Source: Halomonas sp. (GTDB lineage Bacteria; Pseudomonadota; Gammaproteobacteria; Pseudomonadales; Halomonadaceae). From it: DNA of 64,000 nucleotides. Of this stretch, positions 18,056 to 27,990 are shown in pieces. The stretch is from assembly GCF_011050415.1 (NCBI RefSeq), contig NZ_DRFS01000021.1:1-64000 (forward strand). Reading direction: 5' to 3'. Numbering within the stretch: the stretch's first letter is position 1; the number at the start of each line of letters is the position of its first letter. Under the pieces are notes generated by a model. That model had not been told where the DNA came from. It worked only from the letters and a program-made list of their open reading frames with translations, and did no database searches. Made by a program: the position numbers and the translations under genes.

Positions 18056-19372
18056 TTAAGCGTAAAGGTCGACCCGTCCATCTAAAGAAACAGAATCGCC
18101 TCCTAACCTTGAGATAGAGGCTTCATCTGCCATCAAAACGCTATCGCCATCCTCTATGTCCGTCCCTTGCTGCCTGCCAGATTGGGCAAAGGCTTGTGCA
18201 TTAGGATCGCGTTGCTCGCCAACGGAAGTCTCGCCTAGTGAAATCCCTTGTTCTGCCAAAGCTTCTCTCAATTGAGGCATCGCTTGTTCAAGCACCTGCC
18301 GTACCTGTGCACTGGCCGATAAGAAGTGTGCTTGAGCACCTTGCTCACTAAATTTCATTGAGATAGAGAGCGGACCCAATTCGGCGGGGTTTAACTGCAT
18401 TTGGATATGTTGCTCGCCCCCGCGCTGGGAAAACTGTACAAGCTGTTGGCCTAACTGTTGAGACCATGCAGGACTGTTGATTGGGGCGCTTAATACGTTT
18501 TGTGTCGGTGATGCTATAGATGTAACACTCAGTGTCGATTGAGCAGAGGCTAATAGAGGCTGCTGATTGGTATTTAATGCGCTTGACGGTGAACCCGGTA
18601 GTGAGGGCTCGCCCACTTGGCTAAATTTTGGCATACCCTCTACCGTTAACAGCGACCCCATCAACGCCTCGCTGCTAACCTGCGGTGATGAACTTTGGGT
18701 AATGGTATGGCTCAAAAAATTATCTGCCTGAGGACGCTGCATCGCATTAAAATCTACGGGCAGGGGACGAATGCTTGCTGGAGTCGCTTTATCAGTAAAC
18801 AAAGGTTGGGCGCTTTGATTCTGCACGACCAGTGCACTTAAAGCAGAAACAAGATGTGCGGCTTCAGTCGGGTTGATACTAAGATGCTCAGCGACAACCT
18901 CTAATGCGACAGGTGAGTCAGTTGGTAATGAGCGGCTATCTTCCGAAAACGACGATATTAGTGTAAGACGAGCAGCAATTTCATCCAGAGGCGGTGTGCC
19001 ACCTATATCAGTGTTCGGTAGGATTTCAGTCGTTATTTCAGGGGTTGGCATTTGCAACTGCGCTAATAACTCAGATAGCTCTGGCCCACTGACATTAATG
19101 CCCAGCGCCTCTAATGCTGCACTCAAATCTTCATTGTTACCTATTAAACCCTCTGCTAAACGGTCGCCGAGCGAACCAGCCTGGGCTAGGAGAGATGAGG
19201 GGGGCGCAAAGCCTGTCCCATTGGCTACGTTTGCAGATGAGCTTTGAGAGCCAGAGGCGTTTAACAGCGCCTGCTTAAAAAAACTATTAGCAGAGCTTTG
19301 TGGACTGAGACCGCTTTGGCTCTGCAACTGAGGTGAACCTGGGCTAGTCGAAAGTAACTGATGAATATTCAT
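18056..19372 (-). CDS. fliK: Flagellar hook-length control protein FliK
   Basis: A 438-residue Ser/Gln/Pro-rich protein with a low-complexity N-terminal two thirds and the conserved FliK C-terminal switching domain (about 315-400), with QMQLNPAELGPLSISMKF and VRQVLEQAMPQLREALAEQG. FliK is exported as a ruler during hook growth. When the hook reaches its proper length, the C-terminal domain touches FlhB and switches export from hook to filament substrates. It follows fliJ by 19 bases, in the normal fliF-G-H-I-J-K order. A second FliK-like protein is encoded about 10 kb away. Confidence 0.94.
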   Translation of the reverse strand: MNIHQLLSTSPGSPQLQSQSGLSPQSSANSFFKQALLNASGSQSSSANVANGTGFAPPSSLLAQAGSLGDRLAEGLIGNNEDLSAALEALGINVSGPELSELLAQLQMPTPEITTEILPNTDIGGTPPLDEIAARLTLISSFSEDSRSLPTDSPVALEVVAEHLSINPTEAAHLVSALSALVVQNQSAQPLFTDKATPASIRPLPVDFNAMQRPQADNFLSHTITQSSSPQVSSEALMGSLLTVEGMPKFSQVGEPSLPGSPSSALNTNQQPLLASAQSTLSVTSIASPTQNVLSAPINSPAWSQQLGQQLVQFSQRGGEQHIQMQLNPAELGPLSISMKFSEQGAQAHFLSASAQVRQVLEQAMPQLREALAEQGISLGETSVGEQRDPNAQAFAQSGRQQGTDIEDGDSVLMADEASISRLGGDSVSLDGRVDLYA

Positions 19373-19391
19373 AATACGTTCCCTGGCACCG

Positions 19392-19844
19392 CTACTGCGG
19401 AGCGTCGTTGTGCTGACGAGCCAAGCGGCTGGTCACCAGATCATCGTTAGTTTTTTGCTCATAGCGTTCGCTGCGACGGTGCTCTTCTAATAGTCGACGC
19501 GATGCCAGTGTATCGTAGGAGGAGAGTTTTCGCTGCTCTTGTTGCCAGTTCTTTTGGCTCTGTTGAACGCTTGCCTGCTGTGCCGCTAATGCTTGACGGG
19601 CACGGCTCAATGCTGCATCTAAAGAGGCCAAAAATTGCTGATAATTGTACATGGTAGCGGGGTCGATACCCTCGCTCATCGCCTTCTGTAAACGTTCAGC
19701 ATACTCGGCACGGTAGTTTAAAAGCGACTGTAGCTGAGCAGTGGTTTGTTGCTCCGACCGTCGCTCTTGAGCGAGTACTTTACCTGCTTGATCACGGGCG
19801 CCTCTCGCTAAATCCGTTAACATTTCTAGCTGTGATGTGCTCAT
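19392..19844 (-). CDS. fliJ: Flagellar export chaperone FliJ
   Basis: A 150-residue coiled-coil protein rich in Gln, Arg, Leu and Ala. The reading frame extends 19 codons further upstream, but the start chosen here ([13 protein letters not shown]) overlaps the fliI stop codon by 4 bases in the ATGA arrangement and gives the usual length. FliJ is the stalk of the FliI ATPase ring and connects it to FlhA, and it recycles chaperones. The call rests on coiled-coil composition and its invariable position after fliI. Confidence 0.9.
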   Translation of the reverse strand: MSTSQLEMLTDLARGARDQAGKVLAQERRSEQQTTAQLQSLLNYRAEYAERLQKAMSEGIDPATMYNYQQFLASLDAALSRARQALAAQQASVQQSQKNWQQEQRKLSSYDTLASRRLLEEHRRSERYEQKTNDDLVTSRLARQHNDAPQ

Positions 19845-21235
19845 GTACGTCCTCCCACCAGTGCGTGTAACGCTTGGCGTGATGCGTCCAGCGTCGCACA
19901 CTCATCAATATTTTGTTGTAGAAAACGCTCCAGAGATGGGAAGCGATTGACCGCCTCATCTAGCTGAGGGTCGTGACCAGGGCTGTAGGCGCCTACGCTA
20001 ATTAGGTCACGGTTGCGCTGATAGCGAGAAAATAACTGCTTGAAAATGCGTGCTTCCTGCAATTGCTCGGGGGTGGTAATGGATGTCATTGCTCGGCTAA
20101 TGGAGGCTTCGATATCAATAGCTGGATAATGACCTGCTTCTGCTAATGTTCTCGATAAGACAATATGGCCATCGAGAATGGCGCGAGCTGAATCAGCAAT
20201 AGGATCCTGTTGATCATCACCTTCTGTCAGGACGGTATAAAAAGCGGTGATAGAACCACCGCCCCGCTCAGCATTACCTGCACGCTCAACCAAGCTGGGT
20301 AGCTTGGCAAAAACGGACGGTGGATAGCCTTTTGTTGCTGGCGGCTCACCAATGGCAAGCGCTATTTCTCGCTGTGCCATGGCATAACGGGTAAGCGAAT
20401 CCATAATCAATAAGACGTTGCGGCCTTCGTCGCGAAAGCCCTCTGCTAAGCGCGTTGCATAAGCGGCGCCTTGCAGCCGTTGAAGCGGTGAAGTGTCGGC
20501 AGGCGCTGCCACCACTACGGCGCGTCGTCGCCCTTCAGGACCTAAAATGTTGTCGATAAAATCCTGTACTTCACGGCCCCGCTCGCCAATTAAGCCCACC
20601 ACAATGACATCGGCCTTGGTATAGCGTGCCATCATCCCCAGCAATACTGATTTACCTACCCCCGAGCCGGCAAATAGCCCCATTCGCTGGCCTCGACCTA
20701 CGCTGAGCAGTGCGTTAATAGCGCGAATGCCAACATCAATTTGTGCCTCAATGGGAGCGCGAGACAGTGGGTTTAGAGGAGGTGAACTAAGCGTGGTTCT
20801 GGGAATTTCTTCAATACTTTCTCTATCGTCAAGCGGGTTACCATTGCCATCAAGTACTCGGCCCAACAGCCCTTCACCCATAGGGAAGCGTCGTGCGCTA
20901 CTGCCATTGCCCTCGTCTAGAGGAGACACGCGCGCCCCTGGCATTAGTCCCGAGACCTCTTCAAGTGGCATAAGAAACAGCTTGTCACCAGAAAAGCCGA
21001 CCACTTCAGCCTCAGCATGTTTATCACTGTCGGATAAACGACCATCGCTACCCGGTAATTCAATGCGGCATGCACTGCCGACCGCGACCCGCAGACCAAC
21101 TACCTCAATCACCATCCCTGTCGCGCGTATTACCCGGCCACTATTACGGTAGCGAGGCAAATGGCTAATACGCTGCTGTGTGCGGCGTAATGCTTTGTGC
21201 CAGCGATGTCGATGGGGACAGGTGGTATCTGCCAT
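19841..21235 (-). CDS. fliI: Flagellum-specific ATP synthase FliI
   Basis: Type III export ATPase, 464 residues, homologous to the F1 beta subunit. The Walker A motif [11 protein letters not shown] is at about 186-196 and the Walker B segment is in [19 protein letters not shown]. The [14 protein letters not shown] and [19 protein letters not shown] blocks are conserved. FliI works as a hexamer with FliH and FliJ under the export gate and unfolds substrates. The N-terminus is basic and His/Arg-rich. fliH ends 11 bases upstream. The SD is weak. Confidence 0.97.
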   Translation of the reverse strand: MADTTCPHRHRWHKALRRTQQRISHLPRYRNSGRVIRATGMVIEVVGLRVAVGSACRIELPGSDGRLSDSDKHAEAEVVGFSGDKLFLMPLEEVSGLMPGARVSPLDEGNGSSARRFPMGEGLLGRVLDGNGNPLDDRESIEEIPRTTLSSPPLNPLSRAPIEAQIDVGIRAINALLSVGRGQRMGLFAGSGVGKSVLLGMMARYTKADVIVVGLIGERGREVQDFIDNILGPEGRRRAVVVAAPADTSPLQRLQGAAYATRLAEGFRDEGRNVLLIMDSLTRYAMAQREIALAIGEPPATKGYPPSVFAKLPSLVERAGNAERGGGSITAFYTVLTEGDDQQDPIADSARAILDGHIVLSRTLAEAGHYPAIDIEASISRAMTSITTPEQLQEARIFKQLFSRYQRNRDLISVGAYSPGHDPQLDEAVNRFPSLERFLQQNIDECATLDASRQALHALVGGRT

Positions 21236-21246
21236 AGCATATCTGC

Positions 21247-22017
21247 CTAGGATGAAGAAGCGTTAGTGGGCGGTTGAGAAGTAACCCCCCTTTTGCGTGA
21301 TTGGGCTTGAATGGTGTGCCAGCGGCTTTCAAAAGTGGCGTCAATTTCGCCTTGCGCACTGGTTATCCGGCAGCCGCCACGGGCAAGCTGGTCATCTGGC
21401 TGTAGTTTCCAATTGGCTGCCCGTAGCTCATTGCCCAAGTGCTCCTCAACCAGCGCGTGATCATTTGGATTGAGCCAAAGACGCTGCTGGCCTACCAAGG
21501 GTGGCTCGGTATGTAGTAGCTCACGCACAACGGTTAAAATTTGCTCGGGAGTTTCCTTAAGCGCATCGAAAGCCAGCTGCTTGCCAGTCGCCAAGGCTAA
21601 TTCAACTAAATCGTGGGCAATGGTGTCATCGATGCGCTCAAGCGCGTCAGAAAACTGTTTTGCTAGCGTATTCAAGGGTGTTACCGAAAGCCGAATGTGC
21701 TCTTTTAGCTCTTCTTGAGCCCTGGCCTCACCGTCTTCTAAGCCCTTGGCAAAGCCCTCTTGCTGACCCCTTTCAAAGCCTGCTTTATAGCCTTCGTCTT
21801 CGGCCTGCTGGCGGATTCGCTCATACAGCTCTTGGCGCTCACTCTCTTCACGCTGGCGAGCCTGCTCGGCAGCGCGCTGTGCTGCTTGAACTTTGCGCTG
21901 TTGAACCGTCGGCACATTGCTGTCACTGGCGTGACTGCTTGAGGTGGCTAGTTCATCCATCTTCCAGCGGCGCCAATCCCCATGGGGATCAAACGTGGGG
22001 GAGTGAGTATTAGACAT
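21247..22017 (-). CDS. fliH: Flagellar assembly protein FliH
   Basis: A 256-residue protein with an N-terminal variable part, a central Gln/Arg/Glu-rich helical region (about 35-110) with glycine-spaced repeats ([20 protein letters not shown], the FliH GxxxG-type repeats), and a C-terminal FliI-binding domain. Several in-frame ATG codons precede the chosen start. The chosen one has GGAG nine bases upstream and gives an 8-base overlap with the fliG end. FliH regulates the FliI ATPase and anchors it to FliN and FlhA. Confidence 0.94.
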   Translation of the reverse strand: MSNTHSPTFDPHGDWRRWKMDELATSSSHASDSNVPTVQQRKVQAAQRAAEQARQREESERQELYERIRQQAEDEGYKAGFERGQQEGFAKGLEDGEARAQEELKEHIRLSVTPLNTLAKQFSDALERIDDTIAHDLVELALATGKQLAFDALKETPEQILTVVRELLHTEPPLVGQQRLWLNPNDHALVEEHLGNELRAANWKLQPDDQLARGGCRITSAQGEIDATFESRWHTIQAQSRKRGVTSQPPTNASSS

Positions 22018-23017
22018 ACTCATCATCTCCACCCGCTAGTACGATTTCGCCTGAGTCCGCTAAACGCCGCACAACCTGTAGAATCGCTTTCTGTTCTGTC
22101 TCAACTTGAGAGACACGGATTGGCCCGCGGGCTTCCATATCTTCGCGCACTAAATCCGCAGCACGCTGGGACATATTGCGTAGGAACTTATCCACCAGAG
22201 CGTCTTGAGCGCCTTTAAGGGCCACCACCAGTGAGTTGGTATCGACTTCTTGCAGCACCATTTGAATAGCACGGTTGTCGAGATCGAGTAGGTTCTCGAA
22301 GAGGAACATTTCGTCAATAATTTTCTGCGCCAAGTCTTCACTGTGCGCACGCACGGTCTCGATTGCGGTTTCTTCTTGAGCAGAATTCATCAAGTTAAGA
22401 ATTTCGGCTGCCGTCCTTACGCCACCCATTTTGCTGCGTTTCATATTCTGACCATCCAGCATGCTGGTTAATACTTCAGTCAGTTCTTGTAACGCCGCTG
22501 GTTGCACACCACTGAAGGTAGCGATACGAAGCACCACGTCATTACGCAGCTTCTCTTCGAATAGCTCAAGAATGTCAGACGCTTGATGGCGCTCCAAGTG
22601 AACCAGTATCGTTGCAATGATCTGAGGATGCTCATCGCGAATCAACTCAGACACCATGGAAGCTTCCATTAGGTTGAGAGCGTCAATACCTGAGTTACTG
22701 CCGGTCGTTTCGAGAATGTCCTCAATGAGACTTGTTGCGCGCTCACTGCCCAAAGCTTTGGTCAACACCGAACGAATATGGTCGCTGGAGTTAAGATTCA
22801 GTGCTACAAACTCTTCGCTCTCTTTATGGAACGCTTCAAGCACTGCTTTCATATCTTCATGGGAAACCTGATTTAGCTTGGCCATTTCCATGCTGATCGC
22901 TTGCACTTCACTGGCACCGAGGTATTTAAATACCTCGGCTGCACTATCCTCATCGAGTGCAAGTAATAAGATGGCGCTCTTACGAGCACCGCTCATTTCG
23001 GCAATTGAACTACTCAT
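22010..23017 (-). CDS. fliG: Flagellar motor switch protein FliG
   Basis: C-ring protein, 335 residues. The N-terminal FliF-binding region begins MSGARKSAILLLALDEDSAAEVFKYL, the middle domain has the EHPQ motif (RDEHPQIIATILVHL), and the C-terminal torque domain carries the charged helix (MFLFENLLDLDNRAIQMVLQEVD) that meets MotA. All key features look intact. It overlaps fliF by 8 bases and fliH by 8 bases, so translation of fliF-G-H is coupled. Confidence 0.97.
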   Translation of the reverse strand: MSSSIAEMSGARKSAILLLALDEDSAAEVFKYLGASEVQAISMEMAKLNQVSHEDMKAVLEAFHKESEEFVALNLNSSDHIRSVLTKALGSERATSLIEDILETTGSNSGIDALNLMEASMVSELIRDEHPQIIATILVHLERHQASDILELFEEKLRNDVVLRIATFSGVQPAALQELTEVLTSMLDGQNMKRSKMGGVRTAAEILNLMNSAQEETAIETVRAHSEDLAQKIIDEMFLFENLLDLDNRAIQMVLQEVDTNSLVVALKGAQDALVDKFLRNMSQRAADLVREDMEARGPIRVSQVETEQKAILQVVRRLADSGEIVLAGGDDEYV

Positions 23018-24800
23018 GGTTATTCATCCAGCTGCGAATAATCATCGCGACCATGCGAGGATCTTCCTGGGCCATTTCACGCAGATCGTTGAGATTGTGC
23101 TCGTAGAGCGACGTTTTACGCCGACGCTTAGGTTTGCCGTAAGTCTCATCTCCTTCGTCGAGGGCTTCTTCACTTTCGTCCTCATCATCACTTCCAACTC
23201 GCGTCTCAAGCGTGCTGCCGGGCATTGCTGCTGCCATCATCGGTGGCTGCGTGTAGCGCTTGATAAGAGGGCGAAGGATCAGCAGATAGAGCAATAAAAT
23301 AGCAAGTGCTACCAGCAGGTAACGACCGACATTGCCAGCCATTGAGAGCGTATTGGGGTCTTGCCACCATTCAGCATCAGTTCTCTCATCAACACTGCGT
23401 GCAAAAGGAGTGTTGACCACTTCTACTTCATCGCCACGTAGTTGAGAAAACCCCATTGCCTGGCGGACTAATCGTTCGATTTGAGCGACTTCATTATCCG
23501 TCAACGCAACATCGATCCACTCACCTTCTTCATTCATTTCTGAGCGGAAGTTGACCACCACTGCGGCGGAGAGGCGCTCAATCTGACCAAGGCGGTGCTG
23601 TATGTGCTCAATGCTACGATCAACTTCGTAGTTGACGACATCGTCTTGGCGCAGGTTACGCAATGCTTCGGGGGGCGCTTCCTCTTCTTGCCCATCGACG
23701 GCTACTTCATCTTCTGGCTGATCAATGGGTGAAGGTAGTGTGCCGGGGGGGGTGTTGCTAAGCGCTCCGGGTATTCCGGTCGCTAAAGGGTTTTCCCCGT
23801 CATAAGCGAGGCTAAGCTGGCGACTGCGCACTGCTGCTTCATTAGGCGGCTGATTGGGACCATAGCGTTCGGAAGTTTGCTCGCGTCGCGAAAAATCTAT
23901 CTGCGCGGCCACTTGAGCGCGTACATTATTGCTCCCTAAAATAGGTGTCAGAATATGCTCAATGCGTTGCTGGTAGGAGCGCTCAACTTCAGCAATATAT
24001 TCAAGCTGTGTGCCATCAAGATCATTACTCCTGCGCGTTTCTGCAGATAGTAAACGACCATCCTGATTGACTACGGTGACATCTTCAGCGGCCAGTTCTG
24101 GAACGCTGCCGGAGACCATATGAACGATGGCGCTGACCTGACCTTCACCTAATACACGGCCGGGCAAAAGGGTCAGCACAACAGAAGCTTTAGCCGGCTC
24201 GCGATCACGAATGAAAACGGATGGTTTCGCCATAGAGAGGTGAACGCGTACATTTTCAACGGGGCCAAGCGACTGAATTGAACGCGCGAGTTCGCCTTCA
24301 AGGCCTCGCTGATAGTTAATCTGCTCGGCAAACTGACTGATGCCAAAGGCTTGGCTATCCATCAGTTCCAAGCCAAGGTTACCACCGCGGGGCAGCCCCT
24401 GTTCCGCTAGCTGAAGGCGTAACGTATGAACTTGGTTGCTAGGCACCATTAACGCTTGGCCGCTATCGCTGAACCGGTAGGGTATACCCCGTGTATCCAG
24501 TTCATTGATGATGCTGCCACCATCTGCTTCGCTTAAATTGCTGTAGAGCACACGATACTCGGGGCTACTTGCCCACATGAACAGTGCTGCCACGATCGCA
24601 ATAGAAGCCGCACCGGCAATCAGCAGTGCAACAAGAGGGTTACCTCGGAGCTGTTTCAGCGTGCGCTCAACAGTCGAGCCGCCTGCGTTATCGCGCTCTG
24701 TATTGGCACTGCCTGAGTTTCCACTGCCGATATTTCCACTGCGGGGAGTGGTTTGAGTCGTGCTATTTTGACGGCCTGCCGTTGCACCGGTTTCGCTCAT
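23010..24800 (-). CDS. fliF: Flagellar MS-ring protein FliF
   Basis: Inner-membrane ring protein of 596 residues from the chosen ATG (MSETGATAG), which has GGAGGG four bases upstream. The frame stays open for 26 more codons, but only back to a TTG without an SD. After a Ser/Asn/Gly-rich N-terminus comes a transmembrane helix (LVALLIAGAASIAIVAALFMWASS), then the ring-building motifs (YRVLYSNLSEADGGSIINELD), a second transmembrane helix (VGRYLLVALAILLLYLLILRPL), and the C-terminal FliG-binding tail ending in MVAMIIRSWMNNHE. It leads the minus-strand fliF-K block. Confidence 0.96.
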   Translation of the reverse strand: MSETGATAGRQNSTTQTTPRSGNIGSGNSGSANTERDNAGGSTVERTLKQLRGNPLVALLIAGAASIAIVAALFMWASSPEYRVLYSNLSEADGGSIINELDTRGIPYRFSDSGQALMVPSNQVHTLRLQLAEQGLPRGGNLGLELMDSQAFGISQFAEQINYQRGLEGELARSIQSLGPVENVRVHLSMAKPSVFIRDREPAKASVVLTLLPGRVLGEGQVSAIVHMVSGSVPELAAEDVTVVNQDGRLLSAETRRSNDLDGTQLEYIAEVERSYQQRIEHILTPILGSNNVRAQVAAQIDFSRREQTSERYGPNQPPNEAAVRSRQLSLAYDGENPLATGIPGALSNTPPGTLPSPIDQPEDEVAVDGQEEEAPPEALRNLRQDDVVNYEVDRSIEHIQHRLGQIERLSAAVVVNFRSEMNEEGEWIDVALTDNEVAQIERLVRQAMGFSQLRGDEVEVVNTPFARSVDERTDAEWWQDPNTLSMAGNVGRYLLVALAILLLYLLILRPLIKRYTQPPMMAAAMPGSTLETRVGSDDEDESEEALDEGDETYGKPKRRRKTSLYEHNLNDLREMAQEDPRMVAMIIRSWMNNHE

Positions 24801-25056
24801 GCGTCCCTCCGTAGGGGCAGGCAAAACTGGCGTCGGCCCAGGCGCATCACCAAAGAAGGCATAGGCTATATCCGTCAATCGCGGTTATCCGCCGAAAAGA
24901 TCAGGCGGAATTATGATGAACGCCATTATCCGGTGACTAGTCGAGCCTAAAGGAAAGATAAGCTTGGCTTTTTGCACGTATTTGTCCGTATGAGTCGTTG
25001 CTCTTCAATGGTAGGCTTTAGGCATTAGTATTTTTTTGCAAATTTGAGGTGGGCGT

Positions 25057-25389
25057 ATGAGCACTCCCGCAATACAGTCTGCATTGCAGCAGATGCAAGG
25101 CATGGCAACTCAGGCGGCTTCCGCGCCATCTCTTAGTGGTGCCCAGGCGTCGGCGGTGGTGGGGCAAGGTGGGTTTGGTAGTGAGCTGCAAGCTTCAATT
25201 CAGCGTATTAATCGTCTTCAGCAGACAGCTAATACTCAAGCCATGGCTTTTCAGGCGGGCGATCCTAATTTAGCGCTTAATGACGTGATGGTTGATATGC
25301 AGAAAGCCAGCGTTGCGTTTCAAATGGGGCTTCAGGTGCGTAATCGCTTAGTGTCTGCATATCGAGATGTTATGAACATGCAAGTGTGA
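25057..25389 (+). CDS. fliE: Flagellar hook-basal body complex protein FliE
   Basis: A 110-residue rod adaptor that joins the MS-ring to the rod. It has FliE features: the N-terminal helix, then FGSELQASIQRINRLQQTANTQAMAFQAGDPNLALNDVMVDMQKASVAFQMGLQVRNRLVSAYRDVMNMQV. The SD GAGGTGG is six bases before the ATG. It diverges from fliF across a 256-base region and is transcribed alone, since flaG lies on the opposite strand after it. I found no convincing promoter in the spacer by eye; an FlhDC-activated promoter is expected from family knowledge. Confidence 0.96.
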   Translation: MSTPAIQSALQQMQGMATQAASAPSLSGAQASAVVGQGGFGSELQASIQRINRLQQTANTQAMAFQAGDPNLALNDVMVDMQKASVAFQMGLQVRNRLVSAYRDVMNMQV

Positions 25390-25519
25390 CGCGTTTTCTT
25401 GGCTTGGCTAACAGGCCAGCTAAAGGCAGCATGATTAAACGACTGTGCTGCTACATTTATAGTAACCCAAAAAAACGGCTAGCGCTTAACGTGGACTTTG
25501 TCGGCTGGCGTGTTAGGTA

Positions 25520-25888
25520 TCAAGCTTCCAGTGAAATGATTTGTCCCTGCAATGTCTCAAGTCTCTCTGCAATTCTTACTACTTCTTCTGGAGGAATTTC
25601 GCGAATTACATCGCCGGACTCTCGGTCTATCACCCGAGTGATAATGCGTGAGGTTTCTTCGCTTAGCTCAAATTCCAGGCCTCGTGGGCGCATTATATCG
25701 TTAATTTTCTGTATGGGTTCAACTAGCTCGCTGCTAGCAATTGGCTGATTATCCGCTTCCGTTGCTACTAATTGACTATTTTTAGTAGTGAGTTGGTCTA
25801 GCGTGCTTTCAAGCTGCTGCCTGGGGCTTAAGTTGGATAAGGAAGACGGCAAAAGCGTCATTGCTGATTCGATTGGCAGTGTACTCAT
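25520..25888 (-). CDS. flaG: FlaG family flagellar protein
   Basis: A 122-residue protein. The N-terminal 50 residues are variable, and the C-terminal 65 residues are the FlaG domain (IQKINDIMRPRGLEFELSEETSRIITRVIDRESGDVIREIPPEEVVRIAERL, with FxxxE, V.D..SG.VIREIPPEE). FlaG proteins modulate filament length or cap assembly in several polar-flagellated bacteria; the mechanism is not well known. It normally follows fliC and precedes fliD, but here it stands alone on the minus strand behind its own strong sigma-28 promoter. Confidence 0.93.
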   Translation of the reverse strand: MSTLPIESAMTLLPSSLSNLSPRQQLESTLDQLTTKNSQLVATEADNQPIASSELVEPIQKINDIMRPRGLEFELSEETSRIITRVIDRESGDVIREIPPEEVVRIAERLETLQGQIISLEA

Positions 25889-26218
25889 GGGGCTTGCTCC
25901 TCTTGGAAGGTTTAGCTCCGGCGGCCAATTTGATACTACAGCTAGGCGGCAGCCACAGCTCGATTTTTATGTTTTTAACCTAATCTTCTAAAGTTCTATC
26001 GGCAGCGTCCAGAAAAACTTTACCTTGTTCGATATGGTTTTCTACTGCTCGTTAATAGTGCTTATGTTGAGCATGCTTTTGCTTAAGCTCTTTCATTATC
26101 ATCGCTACATTAAGCCTTGGTTTAGCGGCTTATTATGCATACGTCATGCTAGCGGCATCTGATATGCTTCTTCGCTTTGCGGTTAGCTAATTAACGCATT
26201 TGAGCAAGTGAGGCGAGA
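25889..26218. other. Intergenic region between flaG and the PilZ/HD-GYP-like gene
   Basis: This 330-base gene-free region holds the sigma-28 promoter of flaG on the minus strand. The rest, towards the plus-strand PilZ/HD-GYP-like gene, is AT-rich with several TTATTATG-like hexamers, but I see no promoter I can defend. No RNA gene or repeat was recognised. Confidence 0.6.
25996..26022 (-). promoter_or_regulatory. Sigma-28 (FliA) promoter for flaG
   Basis: On the minus strand, a full TAAAGTTT -35 and GCCGATAG -10 are separated by 15 bases (counted from TAAA). The only departure from the FliA consensus is the last base. The predicted leader to the flaG ATG is about 100 bases, longer than for the other late promoters here. 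Confidence 0.9.
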
Positions 26219-27907
26219 ATGGTAGCGCAGCAGGATGAGTATGAAACAATAGTAAATACAACCGTGATTGAATCTCTGCTAAACACGCTTATCGAAACGG
26301 GAGGCGTGTCGCTTTGCCTTGCCACCCCTGATGCACGCCCCGAGCCCATTGTGTTGATGGAGCAGTATGTAGGGCAAGCATTAGTGATGAATCTTTCATC
26401 CGTCGATTACTTGCTGCACCACCTTCAGGGGGGCGCAGCTTTTTATTTGCGCGGCCAAGCTCAAGGGAAAGTAGTCAGAACTCCGCTGCTGCACTTGACG
26501 GAGACGCGCCATAGTGGCGGGCGTTTTTTATGCTGTAGCGATTATCCCGAAGCTCTTGATGTGCTTCAGCGCCGTGAGTCCTTTCGCGCTGAACTGCGGA
26601 TGGGGATGGTAGTGCTTGTTGGCCTGCATGGTGGTAATACCGCTATAAAAGGGGAGTTGCGTGACCTTTCGCAGGATGGCTGTCAGCTTGAGCTGCCCAT
26701 GGCCGCTAGTGGTGTTTTGTCAGAAGCATCAGGACCACTAAAACTGGCCTTCACTTTCCCTGATGGCACTTATTTTGAGGTGCTAGGGAATGCTCGCCAC
26801 CGTAAAACAGACGCCGAGCGTCATTTGCTGCGTGTGGGCTTTAACTTTGTTGAGGGCGGGGCAGAGCAAGAGCGGCAAATTTGGTATTTTGTATGTGAAA
26901 TAGAGCGTGAAGCTGCTCGTTATAAAAAAGAAGACCAAGGCGACCGCCAGCCCTCTCCTTTGTTTGCGCTGCCCGGTAAGCGTGACGGCGCAAGCGAGCT
27001 ACTCGGTCGGCGCGATGTTAAGCGCTACGCGACTCCAATGGCGCGTCGATTAGTCAAAGTCGCGGCTTATTTAAATGCACAACTGCTGGCGCTGCAGCAG
27101 GGTAGTGATATAGATGGGCGGCAGCTTTCTCGCTATTCAGATCGCATACTGGACCTGCATGAGGAGGATCGGGAAGCGTTGTTATTTGCCTCTCGTTGCC
27201 TGTTTCCAGAACCATTGGTAGTGCGCCACGGTATTGCGGTAGCGATCCATCTTCTTGATTTGGTAGGTGTTAGTATGCCGCGCGAGCTGCGTAAGGCAAT
27301 CGTCGCTAGTGGCTTAATTCATGATTTAGGCAAAGCGCTGGTTCCGCAGGTGTTGTTTAAAGCGCCTCACTTTGAGGCGCGGCATCGAGAGGCGATGAGC
27401 GAGCATGTTCAATTGCTACTTGATCGCCTGAATAACTGTCAGTGGCTCTCGGCCAGTATTGCCCAAGCCGTCATTGGTGGTATCAATGAACGTCTTGATG
27501 GCAGTGGTTACCCGGGTGGCCTTAGTGGTGCAGACCTTAATGAATTGTCGAAAGCGAGCGCCGTTGTTGATGTGGTTGAGGCGATGCGCCGTGATCGCAC
27601 TGATCGACCAGCCAAGACTGTGCAACAAATTTACCGCCATTTACTGCAGCATCCTAACCAGTTCGATATGCGCTGGATTAAGCGTTATATCGAGCACTTT
27701 AAGGGGTTGCCGGTCGGTTCGTTGGCGCGCTTTTCAAGTCAGCAACAGGGCTGGATCCTGCGGCTAGACGCAAAAGGCAACCCTACCGAAGTGCTTCTTG
27801 CGCCTCAGGCAGAGCCGCCCATGCGAGACAATGTGGGAGCTATCGTGCAAGGTAATGTTACGGAGCGCCTTGGGCGTACCATTGGAGAGGTTGCTATCTC
27901 AACCTAA
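26219..27907 (+). CDS. YcgR-like / PilZ / degenerate HD-GYP fusion protein
   Basis: A 562-residue cytosolic protein with three parts. Residues about 10-110 resemble the YcgR N-terminal domain. Residues about 115-225 are a PilZ domain with both c-di-GMP binding motifs, R119xxxR123 and D149xSxxG154. Residues about 330-470 are HD-GYP-like: HDLGK at 368-372 and DGSGYPGGL at 427-435 are present, but the HHE that precedes DGxGYP is INE here, and the later DxYDAxT motif is DVVEAMR. Several metal ligands are therefore lost, and phosphodiesterase activity is doubtful. YcgR slows the motor when it binds c-di-GMP, so a motor or secretion role is likely from the location between flaG and fliS. It is probably a c-di-GMP sensor, not an enzyme. 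The GTG/ATG choice was not resolved further. Confidence 0.82.
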   Translation: MVAQQDEYETIVNTTVIESLLNTLIETGGVSLCLATPDARPEPIVLMEQYVGQALVMNLSSVDYLLHHLQGGAAFYLRGQAQGKVVRTPLLHLTETRHSGGRFLCCSDYPEALDVLQRRESFRAELRMGMVVLVGLHGGNTAIKGELRDLSQDGCQLELPMAASGVLSEASGPLKLAFTFPDGTYFEVLGNARHRKTDAERHLLRVGFNFVEGGAEQERQIWYFVCEIEREAARYKKEDQGDRQPSPLFALPGKRDGASELLGRRDVKRYATPMARRLVKVAAYLNAQLLALQQGSDIDGRQLSRYSDRILDLHEEDREALLFASRCLFPEPLVVRHGIAVAIHLLDLVGVSMPRELRKAIVASGLIHDLGKALVPQVLFKAPHFEARHREAMSEHVQLLLDRLNNCQWLSASIAQAVIGGINERLDGSGYPGGLSGADLNELSKASAVVDVVEAMRRDRTDRPAKTVQQIYRHLLQHPNQFDMRWIKRYIEHFKGLPVGSLARFSSQQQGWILRLDAKGNPTEVLLAPQAEPPMRDNVGAIVQGNVTERLGRTIGEVAIST

Positions 27908-27990
27908 GTAAATTGAGCGCTATGGTATTGATGAGAGACTGGCGTGCCTTGGCGGCTCTAGGTTTCGTACTTAAAAGCGGCGTGGCGCGT

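Noticed and set aside
24801..24878. Longer FliF beginning at a TTG
   Set aside because: No SD before the TTG; the ATG at 24800 has GGAGGG and gives a normal length.
24870..24920. GCGGATAA motif on the minus strand upstream of fliF as a sigma-28 -10
   Set aside because: No TAAA-like -35 at 15 bases.
25386..25748. 120-codon plus-strand frame after fliE
   Set aside because: It lies mostly antisense to flaG, which has a clear domain and promoter.
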